Shown in pieces: positions 1 to 7,069 of a stretch of DNA of 64,000 bases. Made by a program: the position numbers and the translations under genes. A model generated the notes under the pieces. The model was not told the origin of the DNA and searched no databases. It worked only from the letters and a program-made list of their open reading frames with translations. Positions within the stretch are counted from its first letter, which is position 1. Each line of letters starts with the position of its first letter. This stretch comes from Desulfatibacillum aliphaticivorans DSM 15576 (GTDB taxonomy: Bacteria > Desulfobacterota > Desulfobacteria > Desulfobacterales > Desulfatibacillaceae), in contig NZ_AUCT01000001.1 of assembly GCF_000429905.1 (NCBI RefSeq), positions 352,166 to 416,165 on the forward strand, read 5' to 3'.

Positions 1-135
1 TTGCACGAGCCGGTCAAGAACAAATTAGGCCTGGACGACGACGCATGGGCCGGAATGGTCGAACAAATGACCGGGCGCCCCAATGGGGAAGACGAAGCCA
101 ACGCCCAGGCGTTCGCTAAAAAAGTTCTGGACTGA
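1..135 (+). CDS. C-terminal end of an unidentified protein (partial)
   Basis: An open frame enters from the left edge and ends at TGA 133-135, giving 44 residues that finish in AQAFAKKVLD. The stretch is acidic and helix-prone, with no recognisable motif, and the beginning of the gene lies outside the window. The frame and codon use look coding, but the product cannot be named from this fragment. Confidence 0.55.
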   Translation: MHEPVKNKLGLDDDAWAGMVEQMTGRPNGEDEANAQAFAKKVLD

Positions 136-499
136 TATCGCCGTCCGCCATAGAAGCCTATTGAAAACCAGAGTTGATCCAGCCTTTTGGAGTAGCCCAG
201 GCAGCGTCCTTTGCTGCCTGGGCCGCCCATGAAAGAGGAGAGGCCTTCGTTAGGCGCCCCTTGGCGAAAGGGACGCGTTTTTTATTGGGCAACCCTGGCG
301 GAGCAATATCCCGCCGAGCGCGGAGCGCATGTATTTCGTTTTTTGCAGAATAATCTCTCCTTTGATACGGAACAAACAGAGCCCTGTAAAAAACAAAATC
401 AGGGAGACGAATGTTTTTGGGTGATATTTTTTTGTGCCTGTGATAAATTTTACCATAAGTAGAATTAGTGTGCCTTTATCCAAAACAGAGGGGGATTTG
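136..499. other. Intergenic region, 364 bp, with one palindromic repeat
   Basis: No convincing gene is present. Short ORFs here on both strands lack a good start and overlap the palindrome at 195-223. The last 100 bases are AT-rich and probably hold the promoter of the ribokinase-DeoC gene, but no clear -35/-10 pair was found. Confidence 0.5.
195..229 (+). repeat. Dyad repeat family, copy 1
   Basis: Perfect 11-bp arms GCCCAGGCAGC (195-205) and GCTGCCTGGGC (213-223) around a 7-nt loop, followed by CGCCCA. The core matches the copies at 2205, 3484, 3611, 3997 and 4176. With no T tract it is more likely an intergenic repeat than a terminator, although it may help end transcription of the upstream gene. 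Confidence 0.6.
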
Positions 500-2134
500 A
501 TGACCGGACCAAAAATATGCGTTGTGGGAGCATGCAATATTGACCTGATCAGCTACGTGGAAAGGCTTCCCGTCCTGGGGCAGACCCTGCACGGCAAGAA
601 GTTCTCCATGGGCTTTGGGGGCAAAGGCGCCAATCAGGCTGTCATGGCCGCAAAGCTGGGCGGCGAGGTCGCCATGGTGGGCAAGCTGGGCCGGGACGTT
701 TTCGGCGAGAACACCCTGGCCAACTTCAAGAAGCTGGGAGTCAACGTGAGTCACGTCCATTTTACGGAAGAGGCTTTTTCCGGAGTGGCGCCCATTGCCG
801 TAGACGATAACGGCGCCAATTCCATCATCATCGTCACGGGCGCCAACGACCTGCTTTCCCTGGAGGAAATCCGGGCCGCCGAAAAAGTCATTGCCGAATC
901 CAGCGTGCTCGTTTGCCAGTTGGAAATCCCCATGGACCTGAACCTGGAAGCCCTCCGCATCGCCCGAAAAAACAACGTGCCGACCATATTCAATCCGGCC
1001 CCGGCCAGGCCCGGCCTGCCGGATGAACTGTATCAACTCAGCGACATCTTCTGCCCCAATGAAAGCGAGACGGAAATCCTCACCGGCATGCCCGTGGAAA
1101 CCATGGAGCAGGCAGAAGCGGCGGCCAGGGCCTTGCTGGATCGCGGCCCCAAGACGGTGATCCTCACCCTGGGGGAACGGGGATGCCTGCTGGTTGACGA
1201 AAACGGCGCCAAGCATATTCCCACCCAAAAGGTCGAGGCCATCGACACCACCGGCGCCGGAGACTGTTTTGTGGGCAGTCTGGCTTTTTTCCTGGCTGCG
1301 GGAAAATCCCTGGAGGTCGCCATCAACCGGGCCAATAAAATCGCGGCTGTCAGCGTGTGCGGCCAGGGCACCCAGTCCAGCTTTCCCGACGCAAGCGGGC
1401 TTGACCCGAAAATTTTGTCTGACATTCAAACGGCTGAATCCCAGGCGCCGGCCATGAGCCCCAGGGACCTGGCCCAATACATCGACCACACTTTGTTGAA
1501 GCCCGAAGCGCCGCTTTCGGCTTTCGATAAAATTTGCGAGGAGGCGATCCTGCATCAATTCCGCTCCGTGTGCGTGAACTCGTGCAAGGTTTCCTATGTT
1601 GCGGAAAAACTGAAGGGAACCAGCGTGGAGGCCTGCGCGGTGGTGGGCTTCCCCCTGGGCGCCATGAGCACGGCGGCCAAGGCCTTTGAGGCCAAACAGG
1701 CGGTCAGGGACGGCGCGGCCGAACTGGACATGGTTATCAACGTGGGGGCCTTGAAGTCCGGAGATTTTGACGCTGTATTCAACGACATAAAAGCGGTGCG
1801 GGACGCCGCGCCCTTGCCGATCATCCTGAAAGTGATCATCGAAACCTGCCTCCTGTCGGACGAGGAAAAAGCCCGGGCTTGCCGGATCGCCAAAGCTGCT
1901 GACGCGGATTTCGTCAAAACCAGCACGGGCTTTTCCACGGGCGGCGCGACCCTGGAGGACATCGCCCTCATGCGGGATACCGTTGGGCCGTATATGGGCG
2001 TGAAAGCCAGCGGCGGCATCAAGGACGCCAAGACGGCCATAGCCATGATTGAGGCTGGCGCAACCCGCATTGGCGCAGGCGCGGGCGTGGAAATCGTCAG
2101 CGGCCTGAAAGGGAAAGCGTCCGGGGACTATTAA
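500..2134 (+). CDS. Ribokinase / deoxyribose-phosphate aldolase fusion
   Basis: A 544-residue two-domain protein. Residues 1-310 are a PfkB-family ribokinase: N-terminal CNIDLI substrate region, GGKGANQAV motif, and the C-terminal DTTGAGD anion-hole motif with catalytic Asp255. Residues 330-544 are a DeoC class I aldolase, with the Schiff-base lysine in FVKTSTGF at Lys473 and a second active-site region near ASGGIKD. Ribokinase makes ribose 5-phosphate (some members accept deoxyribose); DeoC splits deoxyribose 5-phosphate into glyceraldehyde 3-phosphate and acetaldehyde. The fusion therefore suggests deoxyribose or nucleoside salvage by consecutive phosphorylation and cleavage (inference). 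ATG 500 is chosen over the upstream ATG 434 because GAGGGGG precedes it and family similarity starts at KICVVG. No other nucleoside-catabolism gene lies nearby. Confidence 0.9.
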   Translation: MTGPKICVVGACNIDLISYVERLPVLGQTLHGKKFSMGFGGKGANQAVMAAKLGGEVAMVGKLGRDVFGENTLANFKKLGVNVSHVHFTEEAFSGVAPIAVDDNGANSIIIVTGANDLLSLEEIRAAEKVIAESSVLVCQLEIPMDLNLEALRIARKNNVPTIFNPAPARPGLPDELYQLSDIFCPNESETEILTGMPVETMEQAEAAARALLDRGPKTVILTLGERGCLLVDENGAKHIPTQKVEAIDTTGAGDCFVGSLAFFLAAGKSLEVAINRANKIAAVSVCGQGTQSSFPDASGLDPKILSDIQTAESQAPAMSPRDLAQYIDHTLLKPEAPLSAFDKICEEAILHQFRSVCVNSCKVSYVAEKLKGTSVEACAVVGFPLGAMSTAAKAFEAKQAVRDGAAELDMVINVGALKSGDFDAVFNDIKAVRDAAPLPIILKVIIETCLLSDEEKARACRIAKAADADFVKTSTGFSTGGATLEDIALMRDTVGPYMGVKASGGIKDAKTAIAMIEAGATRIGAGAGVEIVSGLKGKASGDY

Positions 2135-2204
2135 AAGTATTGAATACTGTTTTGGATAGGGGGTTCATCCGGCGGAGTTTCAAGGCGTTACCCGAATGCA
2201 CAAT

Positions 2205-2285
2205 GTCGCACCTTCTGCGCTGGCGCGCCCCGGCAGGATACTGCCCTGCTGCGGCCGCCCATCATCAGCGACGGCTGAATTTTAT
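2205..2285 (+). repeat. Dyad repeat family, copy 2
   Basis: GTCGCACCTTCTGCGC followed by a decayed hairpin (CCCGGCAG ... CTGCTGCGG) and CCGCCCA, then a tail ending ACGGCTGAAT. It lines up over about 80 bases with the copy at 4176-4256, in the same orientation. The element lies between the rbsK-deoC fusion and the convergent HEXXH gene. Confidence 0.65.
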
Positions 2286-2330
2286 CTACGGCGAGCCAAT
2301 TTCAGGCCAGCCGCAGGATGCTATAGCGAA

Positions 2331-2981
2331 TCACAATTTTCCAAGTTTTGCGGCCCATTCCAGGGCGAAGTTTTCCGCAAAGTCCTCCCGCTTGCTCGGC
2401 CTGGAATGAAACCAATCATTGATGTGCCCGATCTCGTGCAACAAAACATGATAGAGGTAATAATCCCGTGCGGCCGAACGGTTCCATTGAAGAAACCAGG
2501 CGCCGTTCTCTTCAATCCAGTCGTCGCACCACCTGTTCATGTGTTTGAAGGTCGCCTGGTCCGGCTTATACGGCCAAGGCATTTTTAAATCGCGAGGGAA
2601 GGCGTTCAGGATAATGCAGCGATAAATTTTTCGGGCGTCGACAAAGCGTTTTTCATCCATCTTGGGAATGCGCCGCAGGATGATTGCGCGAACATCGGCT
2701 GTCACGTCGCTTGGCAATTGGTCCATGACCGCTTGGACCTCGTCATGCGTGCATGGATGAAAATAATCCCTGGACGGATTTTCCCGGATTATTTTCAGTT
2801 CGCCGCCTTCTTCCGAAAGTTTTCTCCACGTTGAGGCAAGTAAAAACCGGGACCATTTTTCTAATGGCTTGCCGTTTTTTACCCTCCCCCCTTGGGTCAA
2901 TCCAATTTTTTTGCTGCGTCGCGTGGGCGAGTACATAAGGCGATATCCCCAACTTTCACAATGAACATACTGGGAAATCAT
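2331..2981 (-). CDS. Putative zinc-metallopeptidase-like protein with an HEIGH motif
   Basis: 216 residues, no signal peptide or membrane segment. The only clear motif is LLHEIGHINDWF near the C-terminus: His182 and His186 would bind zinc and Glu183 would be the catalytic base of a HEXXH peptidase. An acidic REDFAENFALEW segment at about 198-209 could give a third ligand in gluzincin style (inference). The N-terminal half is basic and unrecognised. An alternative start is the internal Met at residue 17. The gene is flanked by repeats and its composition is more AT-rich than the operon at 4.6 kb, so it may be accessory. Peptidase activity is not established. Confidence 0.55.
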   Translation of the reverse strand: MISQYVHCESWGYRLMYSPTRRSKKIGLTQGGRVKNGKPLEKWSRFLLASTWRKLSEEGGELKIIRENPSRDYFHPCTHDEVQAVMDQLPSDVTADVRAIILRRIPKMDEKRFVDARKIYRCIILNAFPRDLKMPWPYKPDQATFKHMNRWCDDWIEENGAWFLQWNRSAARDYYLYHVLLHEIGHINDWFHSRPSKREDFAENFALEWAAKLGKL

Positions 2982-3039
2982 ACGACCATTGTATTTGGAG
3001 CATCTTAATCTCTATATAATATTTTCATAAAAAAATTAG

Positions 3040-3297
3040 CTATATAGCACGATATCTTGCTGCGATCGATGCAATCCAAAAACCTACAATTATTCCTCCC
3101 AATAGCCGGAACAACAGGGTTCTTTCCCCAAAGAATAACTTGCGGGTCTCTTCGGTCTTGTTCTTCATAGTAAATTGACTGAGGCTCCAATAGAGCTTTC
3201 CCATGAACCCTGCAACGGCGAGGGGTTTAAGCAATAAAAAAATGCCTATGAGGAGCAAAGGGATTGAAGGCAGAATACTAATAATAAAATCAAGCAT
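3040..3297 (-). CDS. Small hydrophobic membrane protein, unknown
   Basis: 85 residues. Two hydrophobic stretches, about 3-30 (with IPLLLIGIFLLLKP) and 60-80 (LLGGIIVGFWIASIAARY), suggest two transmembrane helices joined by a short charged loop. No family was recognised. It lies 58 bp upstream of the HEXXH gene on the same strand and could be co-transcribed with it. Composition is AT-rich compared with the neighbouring operons. Confidence 0.5.
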   Translation of the reverse strand: MLDFIISILPSIPLLLIGIFLLLKPLAVAGFMGKLYWSLSQFTMKNKTEETRKLFFGERTLLFRLLGGIIVGFWIASIAARYRAI

Positions 3298-3483
3298 TTA
3301 AATCACCACCCCTTTTCTTGGTGTTATGAATATAATCCAGCTTTGCTTTGATCAAATCAATACATGGCTGGCATCGCTGACGGGCGTTAATATAACAGGT
3401 TATTACTGCCATTTCCAGTATCATTTATAGAAATGCACAAAAACTCGCCTATGCAAGTCAAATCCAACCCCCGCGATTTAGTA

Positions 3484-3544
3484 TGGCGGCCAGCCGCGGC
3501 ATGTAATGCCGGGGGCCGAACGGTCAATAAGGCGACCGGGAAAG
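3484..3544 (-). repeat. Dyad repeat family, copy 3 (inverted)
   Basis: GCGGCCAG, then a GGCAT/ATGCC hairpin, then AAGGCGACCGGGAAAG. Read on the minus strand this matches the CTTTCCCGGTCGC... lead-in of the other copies, so the orientation is opposite to copies 1, 2 and the one at 4176. Confidence 0.55.
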
Positions 3545-3610
3545 AGGGTGGAAATTATGTATGTCCGGCTGATCAAATGCCTTGTTTAGAGTCCCAGTCT
3601 TTTTGCTTTT

Positions 3611-3676
3611 AGGGTGGCCCAGGCATCGCAGTTTGATGCCTGGGTTTCGAAGAAACACAAGGCGCGACCGGGAAAG
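3611..3676 (-). repeat. Dyad repeat family, copy 4 (inverted)
   Basis: Perfect 10-bp arms CCCAGGCATC (3618-3627) and GATGCCTGGG (3635-3644), followed by AAGGCGCGACCGGGAAAG. Its minus-strand reading aligns along its length with the copy at 4176-4233. Confidence 0.65.
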
Positions 3677-3793
3677 TTATTAAAAATTGGGAATATTTAG
3701 CGGGCGTACAGAATAGATTGAATCCCTGCCTTGATCAGGCTTCGGATAGTTACTTCGCCCGCCAAAATTTCACAACTTCCATCAACCCAAGGA

Positions 3794-3840
3794 GCCGCAC
3801 CTTTTGCGCTTACGCGCCCACGGACACCCTGCAAAATTCA
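3794..3840 (+). repeat. Dyad repeat family, copy 5, hairpin missing
   Basis: The lead-in GCCGCACCTTTTGCGCT and TACGCGCCCACGG are present, but the bases that form the hairpin at 4200-4226 are absent. In the 4176 copy the hairpin is bounded by two CGCCCA hexamers. Here only one remains, as expected for deletion between short direct repeats. Confidence 0.55.
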
Positions 3841-3860
3841 ACCTATTTGGATTCATGAAA

Positions 3861-3940
3861 CAGTGTAGGCGCACAGCTTGCTGTGCTTAAAAAACGAGCA
3901 AAGCTCGTTTTCGGGCAGGGCAAGCCCTGTTCCTACACTG
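3861..3940. repeat. Nested palindrome: outer stem enclosing three hairpins
   Basis: Outer arms CAGTGTAGG (3861-3869) and CCTACACTG (3932-3940) are perfect complements. Between them are three perfect hairpins: GCACAGC/GCTGTGC (3871-3886, loop TT), AAAACGAGC/GCTCGTTTT (3891-3911, loop AAA) and CAGGGC/GCCCTG (3916-3929, loop AA). A single strand would fold as a cloverleaf-like four-way junction. It has no tRNA features. Most likely a non-coding intergenic repeat of unknown mobility. Confidence 0.75.
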
Positions 3941-3996
3941 CGGATTCACGTTACCAGGTGGCAAGAAACAGTGAAGATTCCCGGCCCTCCTTTTTT

Positions 3997-4061
3997 CGGG
4001 CGGCGCTGGCAGCGTAGTTTGCTGCCGAGTTGCGAAGCAACAATAGGTGCGGCCAGGAAAG
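3997..4061 (-). repeat. Dyad repeat family, copy 6 (inverted)
   Basis: CTGGCAGC...GCTGCCGAG hairpin with a GTAGTTT loop, then GAAGCAACAATAGGTGCGGCCAGGAAAG. Same orientation as the copies at 3484 and 3611, with a more diverged tail. Confidence 0.55.
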
Positions 4062-4175
4062 ATTGTAGGAATCAGGAAAGAGCGGCGGCTGAGGGACTGG
4101 GTTGAATTCGTGATTTTGATTGGTTTTAGATTGGGCCTTCGTCCGCAGGAATCTCATGGTTTCTATCACCAAACG

Positions 4176-4256
4176 GGTCGCACCTTTTGCGCTCACGCGC
4201 CCAGGCAAGATACTGCTTTGCCTGGGCCGCCCACGGCATCAACAACCGGCTTAATT
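4176..4256 (+). repeat. Dyad repeat family, copy 7
   Basis: GGTCGCACCTTTTGCGC, arms CCCAGGCA (4200-4207) and TGCCTGGG (4219-4226), then CCGCCCACGGCATCAAC. With the copy at 2205 it defines the fullest form of the element, about 80 bases. Confidence 0.65.
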
Positions 4257-4271
4257 CAAAAAATTAATATA

Positions 4272-4322
4272 ATTTCAAATGGTTATATATAAATTCCCAC
4301 GCGAAGCATGGGAACGAGAAGT
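4272..4322 (+). repeat. Direct repeat shared with 15431-15480
   Basis: About 50 bases, nearly identical to 15431-15480, centred on an imperfect palindrome TTCCCACGCGAAGCATGGGAA followed by CGAGA. Inference: a REP-like element. Confidence 0.65.
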
Positions 4323-4344
4323 TGGAAGGATAGTGGTTGTAAGT

Positions 4345-4424
4345 CAGTGTAGACGCGCCCCCCTGTGGGCGCCTTTGGGACGCGCAATGGGCGGTCTATG
4401 GCAGGCGCGGGGCCTGCCGCTACA
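4345..4424. repeat. Second nested multi-hairpin element
   Basis: Begins CAGTGTAG (4345-4352) and ends CTACA (4420-4424), echoing the outer stem of the element at 3861. Inner hairpins are GCGCCC/GGGCGC (4355-4372) and GGCAGGC/GCCTGCC (4400-4418). The organisation matches but the sequence has diverged. Confidence 0.5.
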
Positions 4425-4516
4425 AATCAAAGACAGCTTGTGCAGTAAAATCAAAAAATGCCATTCCAGGCTGCCTGCTATTTTTCCAGGTTTCTTATTC
4501 GGCTCACGCAAACAAC

Positions 4517-4543
4517 AAAGGCCCTGGGGTCGCCAGGGCCTTT
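4517..4543 (-). terminator. Terminator of the kor-hdr operon
   Basis: Perfect 11-bp arms AAAGGCCCTGG (4517-4527) and CCAGGGCCTTT (4533-4543), loop of five. It stands 69 bases past the hdrA stop. On the minus strand the hairpin is followed by a T-rich run, GTTGTTTG. Confidence 0.7.
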
Positions 4544-4611
4544 GGGATGGTGCAATAAATTGTGTCAGGCGCGGAACCTATTGAAAAAACAGTCCCCCGA
4601 CTTATTTATTC

Positions 4612-7056
4612 TTAATGGCTCGCCTTTTTCTTGCGCTTTTTCAGGGCTTCCACGGTCTCGTAGATTTCCTCCTGGGTGACGCTGTTGCGCAGATCCTCCA
4701 TACGCTGCATGACCTGGGCGAACCGGATGCCTTCGGCTGCGCTGATCCATTCCAGTTGGAGGCGCTCCTTGCGGATGCCCATTTTTTCCATTTTTTTCCA
4801 CATCTTGTTGATGCGTTTTTCCGTCCAATGGTTGGCGTCTATGTAATGACAGTCGCCGATATGGCAGCCGGAAACCAAAACGGCGGGGGCGCCCAGTTCA
4901 AAGCCTCTCCACACGAATTCCTCGTCTACGCGGCCTGAGCACATGGTGCGTATCAGGCGCACGTTGGCGGGATACTGCAAGCGGGATACGCCGGCGTAGT
5001 CCGCGCCCGCGTAGGAGCACCAGTTGCAGGCGAAAACCAGAATCTTGGACTTGGGATCCTCCGACAGCATTGTGTCCACCTGATTGGTGATCTGGGCGTC
5101 CGTGTAGTGATTCATGGTGATGGCGCCAAAGGGGCATTCGGCGCCGCAGGTTCCGCAGCCTGCGCAGGCCGCCGTATTGACCACGGCCGGGATCTTCTTT
5201 TTTGGATCCACGGAAATGGCGTTGTACGGGCAGACCTCGGCGCACTTGCCGCAAGCCTTGCAGTGCTCGGTGATCACTTCCGAGGTAATGGGTTCGGTGG
5301 TGATTTCGCCTTTGTGCATGATCCGAATAGCGCGGGCCGCGGCTGCGCTGGCCTGGGTTACGGATTCCTTGATATCCTTGGGGCCTTCCGCGCATCCGGC
5401 GTAGAACACGCCGCGAGTGGCTGCGTCCACGGGCTGGAGTTTGGGATGGGCTTCCAGGAAGAATCCGTCCGGGGTAAGCTGAAGGCCGAGCATTTCCTGC
5501 AAACGCTGGGTGCTGGGAGCGGGCTCCAGGCCCACGGCCAGAACCAGCATGTCCAGGTCGTGGATTTCCAGCTTGCCGGTGACGGTGTTTTCCACGGCTA
5601 CGGACAGCCCGCCGTCGGGGTTTTCCTCCACGCTTCCGGGGAGGCCGCGCACATAATTGGTTCCCAGCCTGCGGGACCGCAGATACAGGTCCTCGAAGCC
5701 TTTGCCAAAAGCGCGGATGTCAATGTAAAACACCTTTACGTCGATGTCCGGGTAATGCTCCTTGAGCATGAGAGTGGACTTGACAGTGTTCATGCAGCAG
5801 ATATTGGAGCAATACGCCGCGCCTTTGCGTGCGCTCCGGGAGCCTACGCACTGGATAAACCCGACCGACTTGGGTATTTTCCGGTCCGTGGGCCGGACCA
5901 CCTCGCCCTGGGACGGGCCGCCAGCGTTGATCAGGCGTTCGAATTCCAGGCTGGTCAAAACGTTCTGGAACCGGGTGTATCCGTACTCGTCGTGCTCCGT
6001 GGGATCGTAGGGCGAAAGGCCCGTGGCCACCACAATGGAGCCGACTTTCTCCATGATCTGCTCGTCCGACATGTGGAAGTTGATGCAGTTCTTCTCGCAT
6101 GCCTGGACGCACTTGGCGCACACCGAGGGGTTGTCCCCCAGGCACTCGTTGATGTTGATCACATACGAGGACGGCACCGCCTGCGGGAAGGGCGAGTATA
6201 TGGCTTTGCGGGAGGACAGGCCCAGATTGAACTCATCGGGCCGGACCACAGGGCACACCTTGGCGCATTCTCCGCACGCCGTGCATTCGCCTTCCACAAC
6301 GTAACGGGCTTTTTTAAGGATATTGACTTCAAAGTTGCCAACGTAACCTTTTACGTCGGTAACTTCACTCATGGTATACAGCGTGATTCGGGGATGCCGA
6401 CCGGCATCCGTCATTTTAGGCCCCAAAATTCAGATGGAGCAGTCCATGGTTGGAAAGGTCTTGTCCAACTGGGCCATGACCCCTCCAATGGAAGGCTGTT
6501 TTTCCACAAGCACTACGTCAAATCCGTTGTCCGCCAGATCCAGGGCCGCCTGAATGCCGGCCACGCCGCCGCCCAGGACCAAGGTCTTTTTGGTCAGGGG
6601 GATGGTCTCCTCCTGCAAGGGGGCCAGCAGGCTCACGCGGGAAATGGACATTTTAACAAGGTCGATGGCCTTGTCCGTGGCCGCCTCGGGTTCGTGCATA
6701 TGCACCCAGGAGCATTGCTCCCTGAGGTTGGCCATTTCCAGCAGATAAGGGTTCAAGCCCGCGGACACCAGCATTTGCCGGAAGGTGGGCTCGTGAAGCC
6801 TGGGAGAGCATGAAGCCACCACGATGCGGTCCAGGTTCAAATCCTTGATATCGTCCTTGATCTGCTGCTGGCCGGGCTCGGAGCAGGCGTACCCCACATC
6901 CTTGGCCACGACCACGCCGTCCATGTTCGCGACGCTGTCAGCCACTTTCCTGCAGTCCACCACCTTGCCGATGTTCGCGCCGCATTTGCAGACGTAAACG
7001 CCTATGCGGACTTCCTGGCCGGGCTGGGCTGGCGCTACAAACCTGTGTGCTTCCAT
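4612..7056 (-). CDS. hdrA: Selenocysteine-containing HdrA-MvhD fusion (heterodisulfide reductase subunit A type)
   Basis: An 814-residue protein if the TGA at 6430-6432 is read as selenocysteine (position 209); otherwise it breaks into 208- and 604-residue pieces in one frame. HdrA proteins carry a conserved DCSxCILxPKM segment; here it reads DCSI-TGA-ILGPKM, so the stop replaces exactly the conserved Cys. Sequence and family fit continue unbroken on both sides. Domains: N-terminal HdrA segment (CKCGANIG), FAD-binding GGGVAG at about 170, Cys clusters at about 258-268 and 304-324, two ferredoxin-type [4Fe-4S] sites at 599-641, and a fused MvhD domain from 670 (CNWC, MCSGR, GCHIGDC). HdrA flavin bifurcates electrons; MvhD passes them to or from the partner. 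AAGGA precedes ATG 7056, 13 bases after the upstream gene's stop. Confidence 0.9.
6388..6432 (-). promoter_or_regulatory. Sec UGA codon and bacterial SECIS element
   Basis: Read on the minus strand, TGA (6432-6430) is followed after 20 bases by the perfect stem GGATGCC-GGTC-GGCATCC. A bacterial SECIS is a hairpin just downstream of the UGA with a G/U-bearing apical loop that binds SelB; the GGUC loop and the distance fit. The stem is coding, so third-base choices are constrained. Confidence 0.8.
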
Positions 7057-7069
7057 AATAATTCGGTCC

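Larger units (their letters stand above)
3298..4611. other. Gene-free region of 1.3 kb packed with palindromic repeats
   Basis: No ORF here shows coding character. The region holds four copies or remnants of the dyad family (3484, 3611, 3997, 4176), one copy lacking its hairpin (3794), two nested multi-hairpin elements (3861 and 4345), one copy of a 50-bp repeat shared with 15.4 kb (4272) and a terminator (4517). Such density suggests a tolerant insertion zone at an operon boundary. Confidence 0.7.

Noticed and set aside
4279..4679. Short plus-strand ORFs downstream of the hdr operon
   Set aside because: They cross the repeat elements and the terminator and have no ribosome site.
5107..6813. 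Long plus-strand ORF (568 codons) opposite hdrA
   Set aside because: Antisense to a strongly supported HdrA; lacks domain sense and is a third-position GC shadow.
4612..7056. hdrA as two genes (208 and 604 residues) or as a pseudogene
   Set aside because: The stop sits precisely on a Cys position, frame is unbroken and a SECIS-like hairpin follows; selenocysteine explains it better.
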